Origin: Paramacrobiotus metropolitanus
Taxonomy: Eukaryota; Tardigrada; Eutardigrada; Parachela; Macrobiotidae
Length of the DNA: 64,000 nt
Direction of reading: 5' to 3'
NCBI RefSeq assembly: GCF_019649055.1
Contig: NW_026570252.1
Location: 992,001 to 1,056,000 of the forward strand
Shown here: in pieces, positions 1 through 8,950 of the stretch
How positions within the stretch are numbered: position 1 is the first letter of the stretch
Layout: the number at the start of each line of letters is the position of its first letter
The notes under the pieces: generated by a model
The model's input: only the letters and a program-made list of their open reading frames with translations
Told to the model about the DNA's origin: nothing
Database searches by the model: none
Translations under genes and position numbers: made by a program

Positions 1-1
1 C

Positions 2-379
2 TTGTATCCATCCATATTCCCGAACATGGACTTTAACTTTAGTCCACATCCGGCCACAGGCCAGGCTCATACCAGCGGCGTGGATCCAAACCGGACCAAC
101 CCGCTGAGCCCAATGTTCGGGCCACCGGCCACACAAGGACAGATGGGAGGCCAAAGTGGTACACCAACGGTGCAACAACCACTAGTAGGCCAAATAAGCC
201 TATTTGGCCCTCCTATCTCGGCGGCAGCCCAAACGGGCCAAGCTCAGCCGCAGACGGGCCAGAATGTGCCCATGGGCCAAAGCGTGCCCCAACCACTAGG
301 CGGACCGCCAACGGCGGCCACGCCACCAGGACCCGCAGCCCAACCAGGCCAGGGCCAGAACGCGCCCATGCTGGTCTAG
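2..379 (+). CDS. Gag N-terminal segment, ended by in-frame TAG
   Basis: A 125-codon segment rich in Pro, Gln, Gly and Ala that ends at TAG (377-379). It is in the same frame as the main gag frame starting at 404, and its composition matches that frame's N-terminus, so it is probably the N-terminal tail of Gag cut off by one stop codon. Alternatives are an upstream leader peptide or stop-codon readthrough. It may begin before the window. No domain is recognisable; such tails are common ahead of retroelement capsids. Confidence 0.5.
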   Translation: MYPSIFPNMDFNFSPHPATGQAHTSGVDPNRTNPLSPMFGPPATQGQMGGQSGTPTVQQPLVGQISLFGPPISAAAQTGQAQPQTGQNVPMGQSVPQPLGGPPTAATPPGPAAQPGQGQNAPMLV

Positions 380-403
380 CTCCCGAATGGAGCATATGGA
401 TGG

Positions 404-1969
404 ATGGCGTCCAACGGGGCCATCCAGATTATACCGGGACAGCCAATGTTGGCTCAACCCCAGCAGGTGCCGCAGATACCACTGCAACAGCTGACACCTG
501 CCCCGTCGCCACCGGCCAGTCCTTCTCTCTCAACCAGAGAGCAAATCAAGGAGATGGCCCAAGAGATGGGAAAAGCAAATGCGAGAGCTCAAGTCCGCAC
601 CGTGTTGCCAAAATTTGACGGCAACAAAACAATGGTGAAAGGATGGCTTGCACAGGTCCGACGGATCTGTAAGCAGTCGTCCGATCTGAATAAACCAGAT
701 TCGGACTTTATGAGCCGAATTTACATGGCCCTATCGGACCCTGTAAAGGAATGGTACACTGGCCAAGCCAATCGTGAAGACGAAGACGGCTGGACGGTGG
801 AAGAGTGGCTCCAAAAATTCGCCACTCGCTACGGCGATGACAATCAGCAGGCCACTGCCATGGGGGAAATCACACACCGGTGTTATCAACACGGGTTCGA
901 AACCCCAGAGCAGTACTACGACGCCATGCTGACACTCCAGACGCGTGCTGGCCTAGACGAAACGATGACCCTTCACTTTCTGAGGGAAAACGTGAAAGAG
1001 CCAGAACTGCGCCGCGCTCTGGACATCCGGATACCGAAGTCACCGGCAGATTTCCGGGACTATGTCCGGCAATATACTATGGGAAAGCCGGAGTACGAGG
1101 GAAAGGCGGGCCGAGGATACCCAATCATCCGATCGGCTGTACAAACGCCATTAGCCCAGGTCGTACCACAACAACCGGCACTCTATCCTCCGCAAGCGAC
1201 ACAGGCCCAAATTGAGGCAACATACGCCGCTATCGCGGCTCTGAACTTGGCCTCCCCACAGCGTGGGCCCACACCGCCCAACGGCGGTGGTGGTGGCTAT
1301 GGCCAGGCCCGGAACCAGGGCAACTTTGGCTATAGCCAGGGCAACAGTAGCGGAGGGCCAAAGGGCAAATTCTCCAAGGGCCAAAACGCCAGCTTTAGCG
1401 GAAACCAAGCCGACAATAGCCCTGGGGGACAGAACCGAAGCCCAGGAGGTAACGGAGGCCAGAGTGGCCAACGCCAAACTCTGAGCCTTGAAGAGGCCCG
1501 CAGACAAGAGGACATGTACATCGACCGAGTCGAGCGCATGTTCGAACGATGGGCCAAAGACGGGTTCATCACTTGCAGCCACTGCCTGTGGGGAAACCAC
1601 ACAACCGAAGGCTGTGGCTATGCAAACAGGCCATACGGCGAAAATCCAAACCGAAAGTGGTACTTGGATTGGCGGAGCCGTTACACAAAGGGCTACCCTA
1701 CCGGGTCAGCAAACCCTAACCGCTTCGGCTTAGTGCCACCCAAACAACCCAGACCACAACGTGGTAATGGGGGGAATGGCAGCCGAAGACAGTCCACCGG
1801 CTCAGGAAATGGGTCTGGTGGCGGCAATCGCCAGAATGGTCCAAAGCAGGGATACCAAACGCCAGCCAATGAAAGGCCAGCGCTACCACCCATACCGGAC
1901 CAGCTGGTAAAGCCAAACGGCAATGGCGGCGGCCTCAACCGGGCCAGCCCCATCGCGGGAAACGCTTAA
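404..1969 (+). CDS. gag: Gag polyprotein (capsid and zinc-knuckle nucleocapsid)
   Basis: 521 codons from ATG 404. A Pro/Gln-rich N-terminus is followed by a helical capsid region (about residues 65-235) with the Trp- and Tyr-rich pattern of retrotransposon capsids (for example KEWYTGQAN, VEEWLQKFATRYG). A Gly/Asn/Gln-rich linker follows, then one perfect CCHC zinc knuckle at residues 391-404 (CSHCLWGNHTTEGC, C-x2-C-x4-H-x4-C), then a basic Gly/Pro-rich tail. Gag would package the element RNA and form the particle. The frame ends at TAA 1967-1969, directly after a slippery heptamer that leads into the protease/pol frame. Element 2 has the same layout, including a knuckle of identical spacing. 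Confidence 0.85.
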   Translation: MASNGAIQIIPGQPMLAQPQQVPQIPLQQLTPAPSPPASPSLSTREQIKEMAQEMGKANARAQVRTVLPKFDGNKTMVKGWLAQVRRICKQSSDLNKPDSDFMSRIYMALSDPVKEWYTGQANREDEDGWTVEEWLQKFATRYGDDNQQATAMGEITHRCYQHGFETPEQYYDAMLTLQTRAGLDETMTLHFLRENVKEPELRRALDIRIPKSPADFRDYVRQYTMGKPEYEGKAGRGYPIIRSAVQTPLAQVVPQQPALYPPQATQAQIEATYAAIAALNLASPQRGPTPPNGGGGGYGQARNQGNFGYSQGNSSGGPKGKFSKGQNASFSGNQADNSPGGQNRSPGGNGGQSGQRQTLSLEEARRQEDMYIDRVERMFERWAKDGFITCSHCLWGNHTTEGCGYANRPYGENPNRKWYLDWRSRYTKGYPTGSANPNRFGLVPPKQPRPQRGNGGNGSRRQSTGSGNGSGGGNRQNGPKQGYQTPANERPALPPIPDQLVKPNGNGGGLNRASPIAGNA

Positions 1970-2000
1970 GGTCGGGGAGTATCGGCAACTCACCTGACCT
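1957..2000 (+). promoter_or_regulatory. -1 programmed ribosomal frameshift signal between gag and pol
   Basis: The heptamer GGGAAAC at 1957-1963 is in the gag reading phase as G GGA AAC, the X XXY YYZ form of a -1 slippery site, one sense codon before the gag TAA. A -1 slip enters exactly the frame that stays open through the protease segment to 3603. After a 5-nt spacer (1964-1968), 1969-1980 pairs with 1988-2000: AGGTC/GACCT, one G-T wobble, GG/CC, one bulged A (1992), GAGT/ACTC, with a 7-nt loop at 1981-1987. Slippery site, spacer and stem all match known retroviral and retrotransposon signals. Activity is inferred. Confidence 0.7.
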
Positions 2001-2052
2001 AAGACCGGAACCTAAACCGCCGGACATAACCCCTGTACAGTTACTAACCCCC

Positions 2053-3603
2053 ATGGATCCCAAATCGATGGCTCAACAGCCTACCGGCGGATCCAGGTTT
2101 AGCGCCAAACCAGCGACTAAGCCACCTGGCTCTAAAAGTGATGCCAGACCGACAGTCGCACTGCAGGCGACCAAGTCGATTTTCGGAGCCTCAACTAACC
2201 CCAAGGCCAACCGATCACCAAAACTCGGAGCCTCAACCAACCTTAAGGCCAACCGACTACGTGGCAAAGCGAGACGTCGCACCACGAACATGACGTACCC
2301 ACAATCGGCGTCAGACACATCCTCCGACAGCGCACCGGAAGGATGGTCCGTAGGAAGTACGGACAGCGAGGTTGATCCACCGGAAGAGTGGACAGCCGAA
2401 CCTCTTGAGGCGTCTACCCCTCGGATCTGTGAGCTCCAGACCCGTGGACGACCCCTCGGCACCACACCAACGGTGCGTACCATCAACAGTTCACGGACCT
2501 TCCTAAACACCAAAAATATGTTCTCGACCCTACGGGTAGCGGAAACATCACCGCAGGAAGAGTCTGTCCAACAGGAGCTAGCAGCACCCAAGCATGCTCC
2601 TAACGATCCAGGACCAGTGTCGCTAATCCCCATTGTACCGGTGATGCGGGAAGTGACAGTTGGTCTCGACGAAAATCGCAAACCAAAGACCGTAAGAGCA
2701 TGGACACACAAAGTCCAGATTGGACCAGTCCACACGCTCGCTATGCTGGACACCGGAGCGGAGACATCCCTCATCAGCCAGCAATTCTGCACCGCCAATG
2801 GCATCAAAACAGAGCCATTACGTCGGAACACCAAAATCCTTGGTGTTGGCGGACAAACCGCCTTTGTGGTCTCCCTATGCTGCACCGTACCGGTGACATT
2901 GCAGGGATACAAGAGCCACCACACGTTCTTCGTCCAACCGACGTTAACGGACGTGCACGTATTACTTGGCTGTGACTATCTCCACTCCAAGTTTACGTTT
3001 ATCCTCAAGCCAAACGAAGAAATCGTTTGGGACGCGGTAAAGTCAATCCCGATACCAGAGGCACCGGGACCCGACAATGAGGTGCGGATAAATCGGCTTC
3101 GCGAACCGACTGTCCAAACTTTTACCTGTTGGGAATGCCTGAACACCATTGAAAGCCTAATATGGGAGCTGCGCGTCCATAACGCAATCGAGCGTTACAT
3201 GACTCAATTCCGTGCAGGCATACTCAAGCCAAATCACGGGATAGTAAAGACTATCCCGATACCAGAGGCACCGGGCCAACGGCCGGTGCCTGATAGTGAA
3301 ATTGAGGAGAAACTGGTCCAGCAATACAAAACTTGGTTTACAGGAGTAAGAAATTTCCTGGAATACCGAGCTGACCGACTCCTTGCCCTAGAAGAGGGCT
3401 GGCTTGAAGAAAAAGGCGCACCACTAACGTGGCCGCAGATTGCCGAACAATACGGACCATTCGCCCAAGAACTGGATGACTTGATCCAAGAAGGAGCTGT
3501 ATGGGAGGACGAACGTCTAGCCCTAGTGTGGGAATACAGAGAGTACCACATGGAAGCTCCAAAAGCACTCCAAAGATGTGCACGGATCTCTTCGATAACA
3601 TAA
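2053..3603 (+). CDS. pol: Pol segment 1: retropepsin-like aspartic protease
   Basis: First ATG at 2053, but the frame is open back through the end of gag (to 1957), so it is probably made by frameshifting as Gag-Pol. The first 200 residues are Ser/Pro/Lys-rich linker. The protease active site LDTGAETSLI has its catalytic Asp at residue 233 (codon 2749-2751), and the flap/dimer region ends with LLGCDYL. The 14 residues from this Asp (DTGAETSLISQQFC) are identical in Element 2. The protease would mature Gag-Pol. The sequence PIPEAPG occurs twice (near 3052 and 3259), suggesting an internal duplication. The frame stops at TAA 3601 while the neighbouring frame continues, so the polyprotein frame appears broken between about 3540 and 3603. 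Confidence 0.75.
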   Translation: MDPKSMAQQPTGGSRFSAKPATKPPGSKSDARPTVALQATKSIFGASTNPKANRSPKLGASTNLKANRLRGKARRRTTNMTYPQSASDTSSDSAPEGWSVGSTDSEVDPPEEWTAEPLEASTPRICELQTRGRPLGTTPTVRTINSSRTFLNTKNMFSTLRVAETSPQEESVQQELAAPKHAPNDPGPVSLIPIVPVMREVTVGLDENRKPKTVRAWTHKVQIGPVHTLAMLDTGAETSLISQQFCTANGIKTEPLRRNTKILGVGGQTAFVVSLCCTVPVTLQGYKSHHTFFVQPTLTDVHVLLGCDYLHSKFTFILKPNEEIVWDAVKSIPIPEAPGPDNEVRINRLREPTVQTFTCWECLNTIESLIWELRVHNAIERYMTQFRAGILKPNHGIVKTIPIPEAPGQRPVPDSEIEEKLVQQYKTWFTGVRNFLEYRADRLLALEEGWLEEKGAPLTWPQIAEQYGPFAQELDDLIQEGAVWEDERLALVWEYREYHMEAPKALQRCARISSIT

Positions 3604-4358
3604 TAACACTCCGAAGACAAGTGGCCCAACATCCTGGCTTAACCGTCAGCATATGGCCGAAATATGATCTGAGCCTGACTTACGTCAGGACCATACCGGA
3701 ACCATTGCCAGAAGCAGCACCGCATATAGCGACAAAAGTGCGCTTCAATGATGGCCCACACCCGGAACAGGGAGGCCATCGAAGGGACACCAGCCAGAAC
3801 GAGCAGGACCCTTCGTCGGAGGAAGTCCAACTGACCTGTCCTCTATGTGGAGACGGCGTTGAAGCAGTAATACGGGCCATACAGACCCGTTCGGCTCAAC
3901 GTTGGGCAGGAGGCCGACCAGCCTCGCCACTCCCTAACGGGAGCCGTCCAACCACTTTGGCGGAACCGGACGAACCTGAGAAACAGGAGATCGCAACCGG
4001 GACGCCAGAGATCCAAAAAGTGGATCCTATGACCACACCGACACCAACGGTGACCGGCAGGCCGCCAACCTCTAACGAGGACAATGGCGAGCCAAAACAT
4101 GAGCAGGACGATAAACCCGAGTCTACCGATTCGGACGTCCAAAGCTCAAGTGACTCACCGGACACGGACTCCGATAACCAATCATCGGAGGAGTCAAGTG
4201 ATGACGAAGAGGACACAGAAATTCTCCAACTCCGGGCCGAGGCACCCATAATCCGCAAACTGCGGACCGAACGTCCAACGGACTGCCTTAAGGAGGAGAG
4301 AAGCTGTCTTCGTCCACCAGCGGTACACCTTACCGGCATACTCAACCTGCTGGATTAA
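3501..4358 (+). CDS. pol: Pol segment 2: acidic linker between protease and reverse transcriptase (frame-shifted piece)
   Basis: This frame overlaps the end of the protease segment, lies -1 to it and +1 to the reverse transcriptase segment. The simplest reading is one original frame broken by two compensating indels, near 3550-3603 and 4270-4358; in Element 2 the corresponding region is continuous. It contains a CPLC motif (near 3837) and a long Asp/Ser/Glu-rich stretch (about 4090-4230). No enzyme domain is recognised. ATG 3501 is probably not a genuine start. Confidence 0.5.
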   Translation: MGGRTSSPSVGIQRVPHGSSKSTPKMCTDLFDNIITLRRQVAQHPGLTVSIWPKYDLSLTYVRTIPEPLPEAAPHIATKVRFNDGPHPEQGGHRRDTSQNEQDPSSEEVQLTCPLCGDGVEAVIRAIQTRSAQRWAGGRPASPLPNGSRPTTLAEPDEPEKQEIATGTPEIQKVDPMTTPTPTVTGRPPTSNEDNGEPKHEQDDKPESTDSDVQSSSDSPDTDSDNQSSEESSDDEEDTEILQLRAEAPIIRKLRTERPTDCLKEERSCLRPPAVHLTGILNLLD

Positions 4359-4377
4359 GGTCCGGTCCTATCGGACT

Positions 4378-5949
4378 ATGGACCCGGGACGGCCAATCCA
4401 CTTCAAATCGCTGAGACGACCACACCGCTTGGTCCTACCGATCGAAGCGGAGGTCCAAACTCGAAATAGCGAACATGCGTGGATCCAGGTCCAAAATAAG
4501 TCCCGACGCGACCAAATCCTCCGTAAAGGTGCAAAAATCGGCCACATGTACTACAGTGACATGTATGAGCCAGACATCAAGGAGGATGGAGTAGATTGGT
4601 CAATTCCCAATGCCGACGCCCTACCATGGCCAAAAGTGGCAGGGAACAATCCTAATCGGTACCGCATCATTAATGACCATGCTATGGTCCGGGCAACTGT
4701 AAAAGTGGAACTCCCACCGGAGTCCATCACCCCGGTCCAAGTCAGCATTGACTTCCCTGTCGACCCAAGACAGAAACTTATGTACCTCGGAAGCCAAGAC
4801 ACCAAACGGAGTCTGGCCATGCTCGACGGACCAGTCCAGCATGATGGCACTAGTTTCACCATACTGGTGTCAAACTACTCCAAAGAGCCCCATATACTCC
4901 GGAAAGGAGTCAACATGGGCCAAGTGGAGCCATACGAGGAAATCTCGGACGAAGATTACGCCAAGATCAATTCCCTCCAAACCGGAGAGGAAGATCCAGA
5001 AGTGGAACGCGAAATTCGCGCCCACATCGCCAATGCACATTTTGGCGACCACCTGACCGAGGAGCAGACCGCTCTACTCCGTCAGGACTTATGGGAACTC
5101 AGGGCCATATTCCCGACGTCCAAAAAGCCTTACGGCGACGTCAAAGGAGTGACCCACGTCATAGAAGTTGGCGACGCTGCACCAATCAAAATGAACCCAA
5201 CCCGAACGAGTTGGAAGGGACGAGAGTTCATCAATAAGCACGTCCAGGAAATGTTGGACCAAGGCGTGATTGAACCGTCCATGGCAGCGTGGAGTTTCCC
5301 AGTGGTCCTCGCTTCAAAGAAAAACGGCGACGGGACCATGGGCACCCGGTTCTGCATAAATTATATAAAGCTGAACACGGTGACCAAGAAGAACAATTAT
5401 CCATTGCCCAATCCAGACGAACTCCTGGATCAATGCGCAGGAAACGCCTACTACGGCAAGGTAGATTGTCAGTCCGGATTCTGGCAAATCCCTATGGACC
5501 CAGCGTCCATGGACTACACTACCTTCGTGACTCCAGAAGGGATGTTCCGGTTCAAACGAATGCCGTTTGGCGTCTGCAATGGGCCAGCCACTTTCCAAAT
5601 GACAATGGATAGGATCGTTGCGCCGGCCCGCAAACAAGGCGGCGTCTTCGCATACATCGACGACGTGATATTCTTCGGCAAGACATTCGGGGAATTCAGG
5701 AAGGCGTTCAGAAACACGCTCCTCTGCCTCAGAGACGCCGGATTCACGATAAAACCGTCGAAATGCGAATTTGGAATGGAAAAACTCCAATTCCTTGGAC
5801 ACATCCTCAGTAAGGATGGTGTCCACACTGACCCCGAGAAGGTAGCGGCCATCGCCGAGAAACTACCGCCCAAGACCGAACGTCAACTTCGCTCGTTTCT
5901 TGGACTCGCTAACTATTACCGGAAGTTCATTCAGGGCTACGCCCAGTAG
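4378..5949 (+). CDS. pol: Pol segment 3: reverse transcriptase
   Basis: 523 codons; the frame is also open upstream of ATG 4378. About 220 residues of linker resemble the same part of Element 2, followed by a Ty3/Gypsy reverse transcriptase: the WSFPVVLASKK region, RFCINYIKLN, NYPLPNPDELL, FWQIPMD, the hallmark MPFGVCNGPATFQ, and the catalytic YIDD box at codons 5653-5664 (residues 426-429). The connection GFTIKPSKCEF...LGHILS and FLGLANYYRKFI follow. It would copy element RNA into DNA. It stops at TAG 5947-5949 just after FIQGYAQ, where Element 2 reads straight on into RNase H in the same frame, so the stop is either a mutation or a readthrough site. Confidence 0.9.
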   Translation: MDPGRPIHFKSLRRPHRLVLPIEAEVQTRNSEHAWIQVQNKSRRDQILRKGAKIGHMYYSDMYEPDIKEDGVDWSIPNADALPWPKVAGNNPNRYRIINDHAMVRATVKVELPPESITPVQVSIDFPVDPRQKLMYLGSQDTKRSLAMLDGPVQHDGTSFTILVSNYSKEPHILRKGVNMGQVEPYEEISDEDYAKINSLQTGEEDPEVEREIRAHIANAHFGDHLTEEQTALLRQDLWELRAIFPTSKKPYGDVKGVTHVIEVGDAAPIKMNPTRTSWKGREFINKHVQEMLDQGVIEPSMAAWSFPVVLASKKNGDGTMGTRFCINYIKLNTVTKKNNYPLPNPDELLDQCAGNAYYGKVDCQSGFWQIPMDPASMDYTTFVTPEGMFRFKRMPFGVCNGPATFQMTMDRIVAPARKQGGVFAYIDDVIFFGKTFGEFRKAFRNTLLCLRDAGFTIKPSKCEFGMEKLQFLGHILSKDGVHTDPEKVAAIAEKLPPKTERQLRSFLGLANYYRKFIQGYAQ

Positions 5950-5958
5950 ACTTCCAAA

Positions 5959-7677
5959 ATGTATGAACTCCTGCGGAAGGAAAGTTCGGTCAAGAACGAC
6001 TGGACTGACGCCCACACCGCCGAGTTCAATGAAATCAAAAAGGCCCTAACGGAAGCCCCAATATTGGCCAAATTCGATGCGACCAAGCAGACCACCATCG
6101 AATGTGATGCAAGTGGTGCTGGCATCGGAGCCATACTCAGCCAGGACTCGAGGCCAATTGCCTACGCAAGTCGTGTCCTACATGGAGCTGAGAAGAACTA
6201 CGGCGTGACCGAATGGGAATGCTTAGCCGTAGTATGGGCCGTCCAAAAGTTTAAGCACTACATTGACCACGGACCATTCACAGTAAGGACGGACCACAGA
6301 GCCCTAACCAACCTGCTTAGATGCGAGTCTAACCGGCCCGGCATCAACCCTCGTCTTACTCGATGGGCCCTCGCCTTACAGGGACGGGACATCACCATCG
6401 AGTACAAGCCAGGCACATTCTGCGACAACGCCGACGCCTTGTCCAGATGGCCACTCGAACGGGACGATGATAAAGGTCCACACGAAGAGTTGGATCAAGT
6501 CCCTAACTTCGAGGATTATAAAGACGAGATTCCAGCACGCATCATAAAGGTGCGCAGGCTGCAAGTAACTGACGAGGACCCCGCAGATGAATGGGACAAG
6601 CCTCTCCTTCCTGATTGTAACGCAATCAGCGATTGGAACGAATTCAGCACGGCGGACATACGGGTCATTAACGTACCGGCACCCACACCGGGAGAACCAG
6701 AGCCCGAAGTCCCACCGTGTCCAGAAAAAGTTACGGACCGCACCGCGCAAGAACTGCGACGGATGCAACATCGTGACCCAACTCTGGCCAAGAAAATCCA
6801 CGAGTTGGAACATCAAAGTGAAATGGATAAGAGGTCCAAATTACCCGAACACTACCAGATGGACAAAGGTGTGCTCTACCGACTCACCGAAATCAACGCG
6901 AAACTCGAAAGAAGATTCGTTGTCCCTCTGTTTATGCGGAAAAACATTATCCAGTCCCTCCATGACGGAAAAACAGGGAGCCATTTTGGATACCGCAAGA
7001 CCATCGAAGCAGCCAAACTCAGGTACCACTGGGACCGCATGAGCGGCGACATACACGACTACATCGATCGATGTCAGACGTGTATCTTCGGCAAAGTACC
7101 GCGGCGAGCTACCTACGGTAAGCTGCAGCCGACCGAAGCTGTGGCGGCTTGGTACCGCGTCTTCGCCGACTTCAAAGGACCTCTACCGGTGACCCAAACC
7201 AAGAAATACCGGTACATCGCTGTGGTGGTCGACCAAATGACGAAGTTCACCATACCCCAGCCGACCAAGACAAACTCGGCCAAGGAATTTGAGAAGTTCT
7301 TTGTCGAAGAAGTCGTACTAAAGTACGGCATGCCGCATACCATGCACTCCGACCGGGGCACGCATTTTACGGCAAAATCTTTCGCCAAAGTGGCGAAAAT
7401 CTTCGGCATCGAGCAGACCTTCGGATCCGCTTATCATCCAGAGGGCCAAGGCCAAGTCGAACGCCAGATGCAAACGATCTGGGACGGAATTCGAAACTTT
7501 GGCGGCGCCGGCGACGAACATCGTTGGCACCGGGCCCTACCCTACGTGATCTCCGGCATGAACCGTGCCGTTCACGCAACTACTGGATTCTCGCCATACC
7601 ACATGCTATATGGACGAGAAATGACCATACCACAAGACGTCCTCGCTGGGACCAACGTCCCAGAAACTTACGACTAA
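5959..7677 (+). CDS. pol: Pol segment 4: RNase H and integrase
   Basis: Same frame as the reverse transcriptase, beyond the TAG. RNase H: ECDASGAGIGAILSQ, then the TDHRAL region and DNADALSRWP. Integrase: zinc-binding part with HDGKTGSHFG and CQTC, then the catalytic core with Asp codon 7168-7170 (FADFKG), Asp codon 7351-7353 (HSDRGTHF) and Glu codon 7459-7461 (QVERQM). The spacing of 61 and 36 residues is the D,D(35)E arrangement and is the same in Element 2. All three catalytic residues are present. It would insert the cDNA into the host genome. The frame ends at TAA 7675-7677 inside the domain, and the homologous reading continues in the next frame, which points to a single-base indel near 7675. 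Confidence 0.9.
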   Translation: MYELLRKESSVKNDWTDAHTAEFNEIKKALTEAPILAKFDATKQTTIECDASGAGIGAILSQDSRPIAYASRVLHGAEKNYGVTEWECLAVVWAVQKFKHYIDHGPFTVRTDHRALTNLLRCESNRPGINPRLTRWALALQGRDITIEYKPGTFCDNADALSRWPLERDDDKGPHEELDQVPNFEDYKDEIPARIIKVRRLQVTDEDPADEWDKPLLPDCNAISDWNEFSTADIRVINVPAPTPGEPEPEVPPCPEKVTDRTAQELRRMQHRDPTLAKKIHELEHQSEMDKRSKLPEHYQMDKGVLYRLTEINAKLERRFVVPLFMRKNIIQSLHDGKTGSHFGYRKTIEAAKLRYHWDRMSGDIHDYIDRCQTCIFGKVPRRATYGKLQPTEAVAAWYRVFADFKGPLPVTQTKKYRYIAVVVDQMTKFTIPQPTKTNSAKEFEKFFVEEVVLKYGMPHTMHSDRGTHFTAKSFAKVAKIFGIEQTFGSAYHPEGQGQVERQMQTIWDGIRNFGGAGDEHRWHRALPYVISGMNRAVHATTGFSPYHMLYGREMTIPQDVLAGTNVPETYD

Positions 7678-7696
7678 CGAACGATACGTCAAGAGG

Positions 7697-8716
7697 ATGC
7701 AAGAGCGCCTGAACCGGGCGCATGAAATTGCGAAAACGCGGATCGAAGAAGGATTCCTCAGGGATGCGGCTATCTACAATAAAAAGAAGTCGCAGGCCGA
7801 GTTCAAGAAGAGGGACTTGGTCACCCTGAAGAATATGGTAGACGACCCGACCAACCCAAACAAGTTCGAAGGCGTCTACATTGTCATCGGCATACCCAAG
7901 CCGAACACTTACTGGATCCGAGAGCGGGACACTGGTGTGGAACACACCGTATGTGTCGATCGCCTAAAGCCATACCTTAACCCGGACGGCCCGAGTCGCA
8001 GAATAACTCGCTCAAGCAAAAAGAGAGGCGGCGACGCCGAACCGGAAGGTACAGAGTCGGAAAGGTGCAACAACAAGGCAGAGCCGGGACAAGATGCAGA
8101 GCTCCCACACGCCCAGAATAAACTGGAGAAACTGCTGAAGAAGCAGAAGCCCGGAAAGGGCCCGTCCAAAAAACTTGTGGCGGAGCAGCAAAAGACTCTG
8201 CAAATCCCAGGCTATGGCCCACCTGACCCAAAGACTTCGGACCCAGCAACAACAGTGAAGCGTGGCCCAGGCCGACCTCGAAAGGCCAAACCGGATTTCG
8301 AGACACCGGCGCTTCAAAAGCTTCAAAACCAGCCATTAGCCGTCATTGACCCAACTTTGGCCCCGGCGGAACCAGAAAAAGGGACATCCGCCACGGACAA
8401 GCCAGCGGTGACCGCAGAGCCAAAGGTGGCCACGGCGCCCAAAGAGAAGCCTAAAAGACCAAAAACGCCTAAAAAGCCGAAGGCAACCCTTACGGCCCAG
8501 CAAGTCCTAGAAGAGGACGCAGTTGCTGAAGATGAGGCGGATAAAGACTTACTCACCCGTATAACCACGGGACGGGAAAAATCTGAGAAGGTCTTAAAGG
8601 GCAAAAAGCAGAAGTCCAATACGCACCCACCGGGCGTATCGGACCAGTCCAGTACAGTCCCACCGGATGTACTGGACAAGGCGGTTGATAAGGCTGGACA
8701 GAATGACATAAAATAA
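7697..8716 (+). CDS. pol: Pol segment 5: integrase C-terminal domain and basic tail
   Basis: 339 codons in the +1 frame relative to the integrase core. The start matches the end of Element 2 pol: a helix with RAHEIAKTRIEEGFLRDAAIYN, here 7709 onward, then the small beta-rich domain (KRDLVTLKN ... VCVDRLKPYLNPDG). A Lys/Pro/Ala-rich tail of over 200 residues follows, including a Gly-Arg-Pro AT-hook-like stretch (KRGPGRPRKAKP) and repeated PKK/KRPK motifs. I see no chromodomain. The tail would suit DNA or chromatin contact, which is an inference. ATG 7697 is probably not a true start; the frame is open upstream. Confidence 0.75.
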   Translation: MQERLNRAHEIAKTRIEEGFLRDAAIYNKKKSQAEFKKRDLVTLKNMVDDPTNPNKFEGVYIVIGIPKPNTYWIRERDTGVEHTVCVDRLKPYLNPDGPSRRITRSSKKRGGDAEPEGTESERCNNKAEPGQDAELPHAQNKLEKLLKKQKPGKGPSKKLVAEQQKTLQIPGYGPPDPKTSDPATTVKRGPGRPRKAKPDFETPALQKLQNQPLAVIDPTLAPAEPEKGTSATDKPAVTAEPKVATAPKEKPKRPKTPKKPKATLTAQQVLEEDAVAEDEADKDLLTRITTGREKSEKVLKGKKQKSNTHPPGVSDQSSTVPPDVLDKAVDKAGQNDIK

Positions 8717-8938
8717 TATCTGACATGGTAGACTTAGAAGTAGTCTAACTAACCATAAAAAGTCACACGATCGTATCTGTGAGCTGCTACCGAAACTAAC
8801 TAACTTAAAATTAACTAACCTAACCCTAAATGACCAGTAGCTTAGAAGTAGCTTAACCTGGTCCGATAACGGATATGGTAGCTTAGAAGTAGCTAGCCGT
8901 ACTTTGAACTAACAAAGTAGGTAGGAGTCTAACACCGC
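8717..8938 (+). ncRNA. Intercistronic segment with three conserved-loop hairpins
   Basis: This 222-bp gap between pol and ORF A has three hairpins with the identical 7-nt loop TAGAAGT. At 8729-8747 the stem is TAGACT/AGTCTA. At 8832-8863 the inner stem is AGCT/AGCT and the outer stem GACCAG/CTGGTC. At 8877-8898 the stem is GG-T-AGCT/AGCT-A-CC with one bulged G. The stems differ but stay paired, which argues for an RNA element. It could aid translation of ORF A, RNA packaging or processing; the sequence does not say which. Confidence 0.6.
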
Positions 8939-8950
8939 GTGATTCGTCTC

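Noticed and set aside
2073-2924. 283-codon minus-strand frame opposite the protease segment
   Set aside because: It is antisense to a frame with a clear protease motif and has no recognisable features of its own; a shadow frame.
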